A stretch of 24,624 bases of DNA, taken from assembly GCA_002298885.1 (NCBI GenBank), contig DBMK01000051.1:1-24624 (forward strand), written 5' to 3'. Positions within the stretch are counted from its first letter, which is position 1. Every line of letters begins with the position of its first letter. Position numbers and translations under genes: made by a program. The notes beneath the pieces are model-generated. The model was not told the origin of the DNA. It saw only the letters and a program-made list of their open reading frames with translations, and ran no database searches. Positions 1 through 8,253 of the stretch are shown piece after piece. Source of the DNA: Anaerolineaceae bacterium UBA700. GTDB taxonomy: Bacteria; Chloroflexota; Anaerolineae; Anaerolineales; Anaerolineaceae.

Positions 1-44
1 AGCAGCCCCAAACACCCTCTATTTCATTCTCGAATTGTAATTAA

Positions 45-1229
45 TTAATTAATTACGCCTAATTTCTTGCCGACCTTCTGGAAGGCGGCAAGGCCGACTT
101 CGAGATCGGAGTGGTTGTGGGCGGCCGAGATCATCACCCGGATGCGGGCCTTGCCCTTGGGCACGGTGGGGAAGCCAAGGGCCATGGCAAAAACGCCTTC
201 TTCGAACAGCTCGCGGCTGAACTGCTGGGCCAGGGGTGCCTCACCCAACATCACCGGTGTAATGGGGGTGGTGCTGACTCCGGTATCGTAGCCCATCTTT
301 TTCATTTCAGTCTTGAAGAGCCGGGCGTTGTCCCACAGCCGGTCGACCAGCTCGGTGGAGCCTTCGAGCAGGTCCAGGGCAGCCAGGCAGGCGGCGACGT
401 CCGGCGGGGTCACTGCCGAGGAGAACAGGAAAGGCCGCCCGCGCTGGCGCAGCCATTCGACGATCACAGCGTTGCCGGCGACCACCCCGCCCACCACGCC
501 GAAAGCTTTGGACATGGTCCCAACTTCGACATCCACCTTGCCATGCAGGTTAAAGTGGTCGACGATGCCGCGTCCGCCGCGTCCCAGCACACCCTCGCCG
601 TGAGCGTCGTCCACCATGAGCAGGATGTCGTTGGCTTTCGCCACTTCATAAATGCGGTCCAGGGGAGCGATATCCCCGTCCATGCTGAAGACGCCATCGG
701 TTACGATCAAGGCGCGCCGGTACTGGCCCTCGTTCTCTTTAATCACACGCTCCAGATCGCCCGGGTCGGCGTGAGCGAAGCGGGCGATGCGCGCCCCGGA
801 AAGGCGCGCCCCGTCGATGATACTGGCGTGGTTCAATTCATCGGAGAAAATGACATCTTCCTTGCCGACCAGGGCCGGGATGGTCGCCAGGTTGGCTGTA
901 AAGCCGGATTGGAAAGTGATTGCCGCCTCCACGCCTTTGAATGCCGCCAGGCGGCGCTCCAGCTCCAGGTGGATATCCATGGTGCCGGCAATAGTCCGCA
1001 CGGCCCCCGGGCCGACGCCGTAGCGGGTCACGATCTCCTGGGCTGCCGCGATCAATTTGGGATGGTTCGCCAGGCCCAGGTAATTGTTCGAGCAAAAATT
1101 GAGCACGCTCTTGCCGTCCACCACCAGCCATGCCCCCTGGGGTGAGCCGAGAGCGCGGATGCGGTTGTAAAGCCCGGCTTCTTTGAGACCGGCGAGCTCT
1201 TGCTGGATCCAATCCAGTTTGGTTGACAT
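45..1229 (-). CDS. kbl: Glycine C-acetyltransferase (2-amino-3-ketobutyrate CoA ligase)
   Basis: A 394-residue PLP enzyme of the alpha-oxoamine synthase family. It is predicted to interconvert glycine plus acetyl-CoA and 2-amino-3-oxobutyrate, the second step of threonine breakdown after threonine dehydrogenase. Visible motifs are CSNNYLGLA (residues 46-54), the cofactor-stacking His in NHAS (about 134), DDAH (207-210) and the Schiff-base lysine in TMSKAFG (K241). The [11 protein letters not shown] form resembles Kbl more than the GTLGKA form usual in BioF, but 8-amino-7-oxononanoate synthase cannot be excluded by eye. The start is supported by an AGGAG about 7 bases upstream. Length is normal for the family. 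It lies 111 bases downstream of the helicase-C-like gene on the same strand, with a possible promoter of its own between them. No threonine dehydrogenase gene is visible in the window. Confidence 0.9.
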   Translation of the reverse strand: MSTKLDWIQQELAGLKEAGLYNRIRALGSPQGAWLVVDGKSVLNFCSNNYLGLANHPKLIAAAQEIVTRYGVGPGAVRTIAGTMDIHLELERRLAAFKGVEAAITFQSGFTANLATIPALVGKEDVIFSDELNHASIIDGARLSGARIARFAHADPGDLERVIKENEGQYRRALIVTDGVFSMDGDIAPLDRIYEVAKANDILLMVDDAHGEGVLGRGGRGIVDHFNLHGKVDVEVGTMSKAFGVVGGVVAGNAVIVEWLRQRGRPFLFSSAVTPPDVAACLAALDLLEGSTELVDRLWDNARLFKTEMKKMGYDTGVSTTPITPVMLGEAPLAQQFSRELFEEGVFAMALGFPTVPKGKARIRVMISAAHNHSDLEVGLAAFQKVGKKLGVIN

Positions 1230-1303
1230 AAATTTCTCCTGATTGCGGATTTCACAAAATGGATGAGAGTGCGAAAATAGCCTTTCACCAGCTTCGCCTT
1301 AAT

Positions 1304-1332
1304 ATCATAAATCAACAATTCGATTTCTGCAA
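1304..1332 (-). promoter_or_regulatory. Possible sigma70-type promoter for kbl
   Basis: On the minus strand TTGCAG (plus 1327-1332) and TATGAT (plus 1304-1309) are separated by 17 bases. The predicted start of transcription is near 1297, giving a leader of about 68 bases before the kbl start. The -35 is only a 4/6 match, so read-through from the upstream gene is an alternative. Confidence 0.4.
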
Positions 1333-1340
1333 TCCGAGAA

Positions 1341-2966
1341 TCAGACGTCGACCAGGAAGCCGATCTCCGCCAGGGCAGCCTGGACGGCTTCCTCGCCTCC
1401 CGGGCGGACGATCACGGTGGTTGGATTGAGCTGCTCCCCCAGGAAGCGGGCGGCGCGCGATTTGCGCAGCGCAGCCAGGATCTCCGGCGAAGCCACCTGC
1501 AGCAGCGCCATCTTTTGCAGGGTGGCCTGGGTGCCGTTCTTGTCCCAACGTTCGAGAGCCTGGACGAGGCTGGGCGGGATGGGTGCAGCGGCATGCTTGC
1601 GCAGCAGGGCAATCAGGTGGGCGGCGCGCAAGCCCTGCTTGCGGGCGCGTTCCATGCTGGAGGGCGCCAGCCGGTAACGGTATTCTCCGTCTTTTTCGCC
1701 TTCCCAGCGGCAGAACCGGGCCACCAGGTAGCGCGCCGAGCGAGGGACCTGGCGGGGGACGCGCAGCCGTCCATCGGAGCCGACTTTGACCAGGCCGGTT
1801 TCTTCGGCCATCCCGGATGGCGCTGCGCCCTGCCACAGGTCGCTAGCCCACGGCGTAAAGCGAAAGGCACTGGCAGCGGCCTGGGGGGAGGCGGACGCCA
1901 GGTCGAAGATGCCCAGCCAATGCAGCGGTCCGGTGATATAGAAGCTGACAAGCGCGCCGTCCACTTCTTCCCAGCTCGAAAATCCGCGCAGGTAGGCGTC
2001 ATCGCCGGTGCGGCGGATGAACCAGGAATCGTAATCTCCAGCGGGGCGCTGAAAATCGGCGTGGCGCTCCTTTACCCCGGCGACGAAAGCCGGCAGGCTC
2101 CACCATTTGCCAGGTGTGACCTGGCTGAGCAGGTTCAAGATGGCCTGGCGGGCGCGCAGCGGGTCGTTTTCCCACTCTCCCTCGAATTTCAGTCCTTCTA
2201 AAAAACGCAGGTCGTTGAAATCCGGGCTGTTCATCCAGGCCTGTGCCAGCAAGGCCAGGGCTACCGGGCGAGTCCCTTCCAGGAAAGCTCGCACCGGCTC
2301 AGGCTGGGGCTGCAAGCTGGAATCCAGAAGCCCGGCGCACTGCAGCAAGCGGGCCAGGACCAGGGGCGGCGTCTGCCAACCCGCATCGTCGACATCGCCG
2401 AGCTTGATGCCCAATCGCAGTGCCGCCAGAAGCGTGCAGGCGTGGTCCAGGATGCGATCGCTGGCCGGCATTTCCACGGCGCACTCACCTGGCGAGGCTG
2501 GGCGGCCTAACAGCGGCGGGGTCAGGGTAGCCAGCGGCTTGAGGTATTCGGCCAGGTCGTCCGGAATGTAGGCGTATTCCTGGGGTTCGGCGGGAGGGAA
2601 GTGTAGGAAGGCGCGCCCAATTAAGGCCCGGTACCACAGGATTTCGGCGTTTGAGGCTGGCTTCAGATCCGGACGCTCGCGCTCGCGCTTTCCCTGGCCC
2701 ATGTTGCGCACCTCGCCAAAGCGGCGGGCGAACATGGCCCAGGTCATGTGGTTCCCATTCTCAGAAAGAGTCTGCAGCGCGCTCAGTGCTTCCTGGGGAA
2801 GCACGTCGAGGATCTCACGCACCAGCTCGGCGTCGTGCAGGGCCTCCACCAGCAAGGGCAGGGCGGCGTGGGCATCCGGAGCGTTGAGGTCCAATCCCCA
2901 GGCGCCTGCAATCATGCGCAGCAGGCCGAGGTCGGCGTCGTGCAGCGTTTGGGTAAGATCCGGCAT
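1341..2966 (-). CDS. Stand-alone XPB/Ssl2 helicase C-terminal-like protein
   Basis: A 541-residue soluble protein with no visible P-loop or DEAD/DEAH helicase motor. Its C-terminus (about residues 505-541), with a GEQLNPTTVIV segment followed by a PGGEEAVQAALAEIGF-like helix, resembles the helicase C-terminal XPB/Ssl2 family (Helicase_C_3) found as separate proteins in Actinobacteria and Chloroflexota. The middle is helical with winged-helix-like stretches, for example around residues 285-310 (LLSQVTPGKWWSLPAFVAG). The molecular role is unknown; a DNA-associated function is inferred from the family name only. No Shine-Dalgarno sequence precedes the ATG. A TAAAAT element on the minus strand (plus 2975-2980) would place transcription start about 2 bases before the ATG, so the message could be nearly leaderless. 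It is divergent from the DUF4388 gene. Confidence 0.6.
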   Translation of the reverse strand: MPDLTQTLHDADLGLLRMIAGAWGLDLNAPDAHAALPLLVEALHDAELVREILDVLPQEALSALQTLSENGNHMTWAMFARRFGEVRNMGQGKRERERPDLKPASNAEILWYRALIGRAFLHFPPAEPQEYAYIPDDLAEYLKPLATLTPPLLGRPASPGECAVEMPASDRILDHACTLLAALRLGIKLGDVDDAGWQTPPLVLARLLQCAGLLDSSLQPQPEPVRAFLEGTRPVALALLAQAWMNSPDFNDLRFLEGLKFEGEWENDPLRARQAILNLLSQVTPGKWWSLPAFVAGVKERHADFQRPAGDYDSWFIRRTGDDAYLRGFSSWEEVDGALVSFYITGPLHWLGIFDLASASPQAAASAFRFTPWASDLWQGAAPSGMAEETGLVKVGSDGRLRVPRQVPRSARYLVARFCRWEGEKDGEYRYRLAPSSMERARKQGLRAAHLIALLRKHAAAPIPPSLVQALERWDKNGTQATLQKMALLQVASPEILAALRKSRAARFLGEQLNPTTVIVRPGGEEAVQAALAEIGFLVDV

Positions 2967-3043
2967 ATAGCGTTATTTTAAACGATTGTGGTAAAAATCG
3001 AGGCGATTCATGCACAATTCTGTAAGGTCGATGCGCCTTTGAA

Positions 3044-3072
3044 TTGACGCTCCGAATCCTTCCATGTATAAT
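3044..3072 (+). promoter_or_regulatory. Near-consensus sigma70-type promoter for the DUF4388-GTPase operon
   Basis: TTGACG (3044-3049) and TATAAT (3067-3072) are separated by 17 bases, one mismatch from consensus overall. Predicted transcription start is near 3079, about 35 bases before the first start codon. No other strong promoter is apparent until 7263, so it probably drives the five genes from 3114 to 7243. Confidence 0.75.
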
Positions 3073-3113
3073 TCTTTTAGCATTCCCGAACCGTGCTCAA
3101 ATGAGGCGAGCCT

Positions 3114-3929
3114 ATGGCGTTGAAGGGTAATTTACGCGATTTTACAATCACGCAGTTGCTCAACCTGATAAACCTGGCCAAAAAAACTGGCACGCTGGTG
3201 ATCGAAGGTCCGGGTGAAATTGCGCAGGTAACATTCCGGGAAGGTAAACTCGCTTACGCTCAAATTGGGGTTGAGGATAATACACTGGCAGCCGTATTGC
3301 AACGCAACAACAAAATCACTGCCAGCCAATATCGCATTCTCAAGGAACGCGCCGCGCGCATGTCCGATAAGGAGTTGGGCCTTTTATTAATCAACGCCGG
3401 ATACGTGACGCAAGCTGACATTATCACCAGCCTGCAGCAGTACTTCATCAACATCACGCGCCGCCTGTTTACCTGGGTTGAAGGCTTTTTCCGTTTCGAA
3501 GTCGACACCCTGCCCCCTGAAGGCAAAATCAGCGTGCGCATCGACCTGGAGAACCTGATCATCGAAGGCTCGCGCCAGTTGCGCGAATGGGAACAGCTTC
3601 AGGAAGAAATCCCCAGCCTGGACATGGCGCTCAAATTTACCGACCGCCCCGGCACGAACCTGCGCAAGATCAACCTCAGCGTGGAGGAGTGGCGGGTCGT
3701 GTCTTACGTTAATCCCAAGAATACCATCCGCCAGATTGCCCGGGCGACCAAGATGAACGACCTGGAAATTCGTCGAGTGGTTTACAGCCTGCTACAGGCG
3801 GGGTTGGTGGAGTTGATGCGCCCGGGCGGCACCCCGGTTGTGGCTGCGCCTCGCATGTTCCCCACCCAAAACCGGACAGAGCAAAAGGGGCTGCTCAACC
3901 GGTTGATCAACCGCATTCGCAATCTTTAA
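3114..3929 (+). CDS. DUF4388 (PATAN-like) domain protein
   Basis: A 271-residue protein. The N-terminal part (about residues 1-150) has the DUF4388 pattern: ALKGNLRDFTITQLLNLI at the start, then KKTGTLVIEG, then the FREGKLAYAQ strand-turn. This domain is common in bacterial signalling proteins, often beside response regulators and MglA-type GTPases. Residues about 185-240 (VEEWRVVSYVNPKNTIRQIA to VYSLLQAGLVEL) look like a winged-helix segment typical of the C-terminal part of such proteins. The C-terminus (GLLNRLINRIRNL) is a basic amphipathic helix. A GAGGCGAG stretch just upstream is a weak ribosome site. It is the first gene of an operon; the GTPase follows after 40 bases, suggesting an effector or adaptor role, which is inference. 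Confidence 0.8.
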   Translation: MALKGNLRDFTITQLLNLINLAKKTGTLVIEGPGEIAQVTFREGKLAYAQIGVEDNTLAAVLQRNNKITASQYRILKERAARMSDKELGLLLINAGYVTQADIITSLQQYFINITRRLFTWVEGFFRFEVDTLPPEGKISVRIDLENLIIEGSRQLREWEQLQEEIPSLDMALKFTDRPGTNLRKINLSVEEWRVVSYVNPKNTIRQIARATKMNDLEIRRVVYSLLQAGLVELMRPGGTPVVAAPRMFPTQNRTEQKGLLNRLINRIRNL

Positions 3930-3969
3930 TTATTAATCCGAATTCGAGACTAAAGGTCAGGAATTCTTT

Positions 3970-4509
3970 ATGCAAACGGTCAAAATCGTGGTCACGGGGC
4001 CCTTCAACTCTGGTAAAACGGAATTCATCCGTTCGGTCAGCGAGATCGACGTCGTCTCGACTGAACGCAAGATTAGCTCCGAAATGGAAAAAGTAAAGGA
4101 AACGACCACCGTTGCCATGGATTTTGGCCGTATCACCGTGGATGAGGACCTCGTCCTTTACCTTTTCGGCACGCCCGGCCAGCGTCGCTTCGATTTTATG
4201 TGGGAAATCCTTTCTGAAGGCATGCTGGGCTTTATCGTCATGGTCGACAGCACCCGACCTGAGACCTTCCGCGAGGCACGCAGTATTTTGGAGACCTTCC
4301 GGGCGTACGCCCCTACGCCTTACGTGGTTACGGCCAACAAGCAGGATAAGCCAGACGCCTGGGACCTGGAAGACATGCGCGTTGCGCTGCGGCTGGATTC
4401 GCACATTAAGCTGCTCCCCTGCGTCGCCACGCGAAAAGAGTCGGTTAAGAGTGTGCTACTCGAACTGTTGTACGGCATCCTGGCGGAATTGGACCAGACG
4501 GCGGGATAG
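3970..4509 (+). CDS. Small Ras-like GTPase (COG2229 / Srprb / CvnD-like)
   Basis: A 179-residue single-domain GTPase. The P-loop is GPFNSGKT (residues 10-17), the G2 threonines lie at 46-48 (ETTTVAM), G3 is FGTPGQ (66-71), G4 is NKQD (123-126) and a G5-like CVATR lies at 151-155. FGTPGQ in place of DxxGQ appears normal for this bacterial family (Streptomyces conservon GTPases and relatives). Such GTPases usually work with roadblock/LC7 partners. No roadblock gene is visible here, so the partner may be the DUF4388 protein or a gene elsewhere. It sits between the DUF4388 gene and an alpha/beta hydrolase, with only 13 bases to the latter. Confidence 0.88.
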   Translation: MQTVKIVVTGPFNSGKTEFIRSVSEIDVVSTERKISSEMEKVKETTTVAMDFGRITVDEDLVLYLFGTPGQRRFDFMWEILSEGMLGFIVMVDSTRPETFREARSILETFRAYAPTPYVVTANKQDKPDAWDLEDMRVALRLDSHIKLLPCVATRKESVKSVLLELLYGILAELDQTAG

Positions 4510-4522
4510 GGGCAAACCAGGC

Positions 4523-5323
4523 GTGTCATCGATTACAACAGACCAGGGAATCCTGCATTACGAGGTATTTGGACACGGCCGGCCGGTGATTTTACTCCAC
4601 GGCTGGCTTGGATCGTGGGGTCTTTGGCAGGATACGATGACCTACCTGGGGAGCAATTACCGCACGTATGCCCTGGATTTTTGGGGATTTGGTGAATCCG
4701 GCCGCAAACTCAACACGTATAAAGTGTTCGATTTTATCAGCATGGTGGACCAATTCATGGAAAAGCTGGGAATCGCCCGCGCACCGCTGGTCGGTCATAG
4801 TATGGGCGGTACGGTCAGCCTTTCAGTAGCCGTCCACTTCCCTGAGCGGGTCGAGAAAGTGGTTATCATTGGGTCACCCATCCACGGCTCTTCCCTGGCG
4901 CCGATGCTCAAACTGGCCGGTTACCGCGGCATTGCTTTCCTGATTTTCAGCTTCTTCGGCCTGTTCCGCCTGGGGATGCGGGTAGCATCGCCTTCAATTT
5001 GCCGCGATCCGGCGTTTCCTGCTATGATGGACCGCGATCTTTCAAAGACCACGCTCGAGTCATTTCTGATCAGCATATCCACCTTGCGCCAGACGGATTT
5101 GCGCCCTGAACTGAACCGCATCCGCGTCCCGGTGCTTGGCATGTTCGGCGACCGGGATAACATCGTCCACCCGCGCCAGTGGCAGCCGTTGATCGAGGGC
5201 GTGCCCCAGGCCCAGGTCGAGCGTTTCCCGAAGGCCGGTCATTTCATCATGCTGGATGAGCCCGAGCCTTTCCGCGAGAAGTTGAAAAATTTTCTCGACC
5301 AGCCCGCATATTCCAATCCATGA
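4523..5323 (+). CDS. Alpha/beta hydrolase with intact catalytic triad
   Basis: A 266-residue alpha/beta-hydrolase-fold protein. The oxyanion segment is HGWLGSW (26-32), the nucleophile elbow is GHSMGG with Ser93, the acid is probably Asp212 in FGDRDNIV, and the base is His240 in KAGHF. The substrate cannot be deduced. The chosen start is GTG at 4523: the open frame continues upstream to 4112 but that part lies wholly inside the GTPase gene, whereas homology to the paralogue at 15583 begins exactly here. Its stop overlaps the next start as ATGA, implying translational coupling. It aligns without gaps over the first 96 residues with the second hydrolase (about 42 identities counted by eye), so the two are duplicates within one signalling region. 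Confidence 0.82.
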   Translation: MSSITTDQGILHYEVFGHGRPVILLHGWLGSWGLWQDTMTYLGSNYRTYALDFWGFGESGRKLNTYKVFDFISMVDQFMEKLGIARAPLVGHSMGGTVSLSVAVHFPERVEKVVIIGSPIHGSSLAPMLKLAGYRGIAFLIFSFFGLFRLGMRVASPSICRDPAFPAMMDRDLSKTTLESFLISISTLRQTDLRPELNRIRVPVLGMFGDRDNIVHPRQWQPLIEGVPQAQVERFPKAGHFIMLDEPEPFREKLKNFLDQPAYSNP

Positions 5324-5946
5324 CAAACGATTCCACCCGCGTCATTTCGAGTCCGTTAGGCAAAATCATGATGGAGGGGGCGGAAGAGATCATTGGTCAT
5401 TCGGGCATCCAGACGGTTTTCAGTCGGGCAGTCGAATCCCGAGTTTTACGCGATCAAAAGCCGTTGCCGGAGAAGTGGGGGGTGACCTCCGCAGAATTGA
5501 GCTCCATCCAGACTGCCCTGGAAGACCTGTATGGCCCGAGGGGCGGGCGCGGCGTTTCACTGCGAGCCGGGAGAGCTTCTTTTAAATATATTTTGCGCGC
5601 CTACGGCCAGGCGCTGGGGTTGACCGAACTGGCTTTCCGGCTCAAGCCGGCCCCTGCCCGCCTGAAATCCGGTCTGGAGAGCCTGGCAGGCTGGTTTTCG
5701 GACCTGAGCGGCGGGACGGTTGCTGTCGATACAGCGAATGGTATATGGTTCTGGCGCGCCGAACGCTGTCCGTTTTGCTGGCTGCGTCACTCATCTGAGC
5801 CGGTCTGCGCCTATAATGTGGGGTTATTGCAAGAGTTCATGGCCTGGGCCAGCGGCGGAAAAGTGTACCAGGTGCAGGAGGTTGAATGCCTGGCAACGGG
5901 CGGGACGGCCTGCGTGGTGCGGATCGAAGGCAAGCCGCTCGATTGA
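5320..5946 (+). CDS. V4R-like cysteine-rich (zinc/ligand-binding) protein
   Basis: A 208-residue protein whose C-terminal half resembles the V4R (4-vinyl reductase) domain, a small-molecule and metal-binding module found in bacterial regulators. Cysteines at 150, 153, 163, 190 and 198 form a CPFC, PVC, VECLA, TAC series, with the family-like stretch VGLLQEFMAWASGGKVYQV (167-185) between them. A metal site is likely. The N-terminal half (1-130) contains SSIQTALEDLYGPRGGRGV, which suggests a helical dimerisation region. No catalytic or DNA-binding domain is attached, so it may act as a sensor partner for other gene products. It overlaps the upstream hydrolase by 4 bases and has no clear ribosome site of its own. 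Confidence 0.65.
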   Translation: MTNDSTRVISSPLGKIMMEGAEEIIGHSGIQTVFSRAVESRVLRDQKPLPEKWGVTSAELSSIQTALEDLYGPRGGRGVSLRAGRASFKYILRAYGQALGLTELAFRLKPAPARLKSGLESLAGWFSDLSGGTVAVDTANGIWFWRAERCPFCWLRHSSEPVCAYNVGLLQEFMAWASGGKVYQVQEVECLATGGTACVVRIEGKPLD

Positions 5947-5965
5947 GCGCAAGGGGTGGGTTCAA

Positions 5966-7243
5966 ATGTTAAAGATCATCCTCAAGAACCTCCGTTCAAT
6001 CCCGCCCTTCAATGAGCCGGCCCGGGATTTGCGCATTCAAAACAAGCCCCTGTGGCTGACCCAACGCGACCTGCTGGCCCCTTACTGCGAGCGCGAGCTT
6101 GAACTTGGTCCGCACGAGCACCTGCCTCAGACCCAGGAAGCCTGCCTGGTCTACCGGGATAACCTCTATTTCAATCAGCAGTACATCGAAATCTTCATCC
6201 AGGAGGCGCTGCGCCGGCAGACGCCCATCAGGGCCGCGTTTTCGATTAAGGACCCCGCCTTCCGTGAGCACTGCTTGCCGCTCTCGGCTTCGTATACCCC
6301 GGACGGAGACCTCTACCTGGCAGATCTGTGGTACTACCCCCACGGCCCGGAGCCGGGTTGCGAGCCGATGGTGATCGACCTGCAAGCGCGCGAGATTGGT
6401 TATTACCACATCCCCACTTACATGGCAGCCGAGCAGGGCGACCTGGTTTACCAGGTGCCGCTGCTCAGCCTGATTGCCATCGATAGTTGGGTGCACATTT
6501 TTATTGCCGACAGCGTGTTTGGCCTGTTCGGGCGGGGCGCCCGTTTCGAGGACCGGTTGGACAAGGACCCACTGTTCAAGCTGGGCGTATTGGCCAGAGC
6601 GCTTTACGAAGGGAAACAACTGCTAGAATGCTCGCGTGTGGTGCAGATCGGTAAAAATTGCGTCGTCGACCCTTCCGCCATCATCCATGGCCCCACTTCC
6701 ATCGGCGACAACGTAACAATCGGGGCGGGGGCGGTGATCGAAAACTGTATCATCGGCGACAACGTCAATGTTTCGCAGGGCTGCTCGTTGATGTTGTCTG
6801 TGGTCGGCGACGGCACCTTCCTGCCCTTTCGCGCTTCGCTGTTCATGACCTCGATCATGGAAAACAGCATGGTCGCGCAAAACACTTGTCTGCAAATGTG
6901 CGTGATCGGGCGGAACAGCTTCATCGGCGCCGGAAATACCTTCACGGATTTTAACCTGGTCTCGCTGCCGATCCGGGCCAGGGATAGCCAGGGCCAGTTG
7001 AAATTTTCGAACCGGCCGGTGCTGGGCAGCTGCGTGGGCCACAACGTGCGCATCGGCTCTGGATTGGTCATTTATCCGGCGCGCATGATCGAATCGGACG
7101 TCGTCCTGGCAGCGACCAAGGAACGCCGGGTGATCGAGCACGATGTCTATTTTGAGGAAAGCGACCACCACCATTTTAAAGACATAGGCCAGCACAAACG
7201 CCTGTACCCCCGGCCTGGAGAAAAAAGTGAACAATCCTGGTAA
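5966..7243 (+). CDS. Left-handed beta-helix (hexapeptide repeat) protein
   Basis: A 425-residue protein. Residues about 1-220 are an unrecognised globular region, and about 225-335 plus 354-390 form imperfect hexapeptide repeats (IGDNVTIGAGAVIENCIIG, VIGRNSFIGAGNTF, VGHNVRIGSGLVI), the signature of acyltransferase/nucleotidyltransferase beta-helices. No N-terminal nucleotidyltransferase signature is seen, so GlmU-like activity is not supported. The function may be acyl transfer or scaffolding. The ATG at 5966 is preceded by AAGGGG about 9 bases upstream; the frame stays open further upstream but only within the V4R-like gene. It is the last gene of the first signalling transcription unit, and the next gene has its own promoter. 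Confidence 0.7.
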   Translation: MLKIILKNLRSIPPFNEPARDLRIQNKPLWLTQRDLLAPYCERELELGPHEHLPQTQEACLVYRDNLYFNQQYIEIFIQEALRRQTPIRAAFSIKDPAFREHCLPLSASYTPDGDLYLADLWYYPHGPEPGCEPMVIDLQAREIGYYHIPTYMAAEQGDLVYQVPLLSLIAIDSWVHIFIADSVFGLFGRGARFEDRLDKDPLFKLGVLARALYEGKQLLECSRVVQIGKNCVVDPSAIIHGPTSIGDNVTIGAGAVIENCIIGDNVNVSQGCSLMLSVVGDGTFLPFRASLFMTSIMENSMVAQNTCLQMCVIGRNSFIGAGNTFTDFNLVSLPIRARDSQGQLKFSNRPVLGSCVGHNVRIGSGLVIYPARMIESDVVLAATKERRVIEHDVYFEESDHHHFKDIGQHKRLYPRPGEKSEQSW

Positions 7244-7262
7244 ATTCACGCCGGGGGGATTG

Positions 7263-7291
7263 TTGCCAGAAGCTGACCTTTGGCATAAGAT
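7263..7291 (+). promoter_or_regulatory. Probable promoter for the kinase operon
   Basis: TTGCCA (7263-7268) and TAAGAT (7286-7291) are separated by 17 bases. Predicted start is near 7298, leaving about 40 bases before the ATG at 7340, which has a strong AAGGAGGG ribosome site (7328-7335). An imperfect hairpin (7230-7237 with 7257-7264) abuts the -35. Confidence 0.5.
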
Positions 7292-7339
7292 TAAAAGCAA
7301 TCTTCTCAGAGCACGTCCAATTATGGTAAGGAGGGCTGA

Positions 7340-8242
7340 ATGGCAAAACCCCGCCTTTTGATTGTCGAAGATGACGTCGATATCAATACTATGCTGCGCA
7401 TTTTCTTCAGCAGCCAGGGCTACGAAGTGGATTCGGCCTACCGCGGCGCCGAAGCGTTGGACCGGACCCGCCAGGTGATGCCGCATTTAATCGTGTTGGA
7501 TATCATGCTGCCGGATATCGACGGTTACGAAGTATGCCGCAGCCTGCGCAGCAACGCCCGCACCAGCCACATCCCTGTGATTTTTCTGACCCAGCGGGAC
7601 GAGCGCAGCGACAAGTTAAAGGGTCTGGAATTGGGCGCGGACAACTACATCACCAAACCCTTCGACATCGAGGAACTGAAGCTGTACGTTCAAAATTCAC
7701 TGGCCCGCTCCGAGCGCGAATCCCTGACCGATCCGCAGTCCGGACTTCCGGCTGGTCGGCTGATCGAGGACCAGTTGCGGCGCATCATCCGCCTGAAAGA
7801 TTGGACGCTGTTGGATATTAAAATAAATAATTTCGACGCATTTAAGGACGTGTACGGCTTTATTGCCGCAAACGATGTGCTGCGCTTCACGGCCATGCTG
7901 TTAGGTGAGGTGATCGATAAAAATGGTACGCCGGGTGATTTCATCGGCCACGCCGGCGGGGACAATTTCGTGATCATTACCGGAGTTGACTTAGCCCAAA
8001 AAATAACGCAAGCGGCCAAGAGCCGCTTCGACGCCGAAGTGCAGACGCATTACAATTTTATGGACCGCCAGCAGGGGTTCATCCTCGCCCCGGATGCCAG
8101 CGGGAAAATGGAAAAAACCCCGTTGATGACATTCGCGGTTGGGATGGTTTCCCCCGCAACCCATTCGTTTGCGGATATTCGCGAGATAACCGAACTGGCG
8201 GCCGAAGAGCGGCGTAAAGACGTCAGCTCGAGCAGTGGATAG
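7340..8242 (+). CDS. Response regulator with degenerate GGDEF-like output domain
   Basis: A 300-residue protein. The receiver domain (about 5-120) has acidic residues EDD (10-12), phospho-acceptor Asp54 in VLDIMLP, Thr84 and Lys106 in TKPFD. A linker leads to a GGDEF-fold region (about 128-290) with DPQSGLPAGR (131-140), DIKINNFDAFKDVYG (159-173) and GGDNF (206-210) in place of GGDEF. Loss of the catalytic Glu makes cyclic-di-GMP synthesis unlikely, so the domain may be a binding or protein-interaction module. It begins the operon with the giant kinase, 11 bases ahead of it, and is probably its partner. The start is supported by a strong Shine-Dalgarno. Confidence 0.85.
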   Translation: MAKPRLLIVEDDVDINTMLRIFFSSQGYEVDSAYRGAEALDRTRQVMPHLIVLDIMLPDIDGYEVCRSLRSNARTSHIPVIFLTQRDERSDKLKGLELGADNYITKPFDIEELKLYVQNSLARSERESLTDPQSGLPAGRLIEDQLRRIIRLKDWTLLDIKINNFDAFKDVYGFIAANDVLRFTAMLLGEVIDKNGTPGDFIGHAGGDNFVIITGVDLAQKITQAAKSRFDAEVQTHYNFMDRQQGFILAPDASGKMEKTPLMTFAVGMVSPATHSFADIREITELAAEERRKDVSSSSG

Positions 8243-8253
8243 ACCTGGCTTTC

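Noticed and set aside
41..55. TTAA tandem simple repeat at the kbl stop codon
   Set aside because: Only about four units in an AT-rich gene end, with no sign of a binding site or array.
111..1145. A 344-codon open frame on the plus strand
   Set aside because: It is antisense to the well-supported kbl gene and shows no family motif; long antisense frames are expected in GC-rich DNA.
4165..4185. FGTPGQ replacing the DxxG G3 motif in the small GTPase
   Set aside because: It appeared to be a lost catalytic motif, but this form is usual in the COG2229/CvnD-type family, so it is not evidence of inactivation.
4112..4522. N-terminal extension of the first alpha/beta hydrolase
   Set aside because: The open frame runs inside the GTPase gene. 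Its translation is low-complexity and unrelated to hydrolases, and the paralogue's N-terminus matches the GTG start at 4523.
7230..7264. Hairpin AACAATCC/GGATTGTT after the beta-helix gene
   Set aside because: The 19-base loop, lack of a T-run and overlap with both the stop codon and the next promoter's -35 make a terminator unlikely; it may be chance.
6623..7486. A 287-codon open frame on the minus strand across the beta-helix gene and the start of the response regulator
   Set aside because: It lies antisense to two recognised genes and their promoter, has no ribosome site and no recognisable motif.
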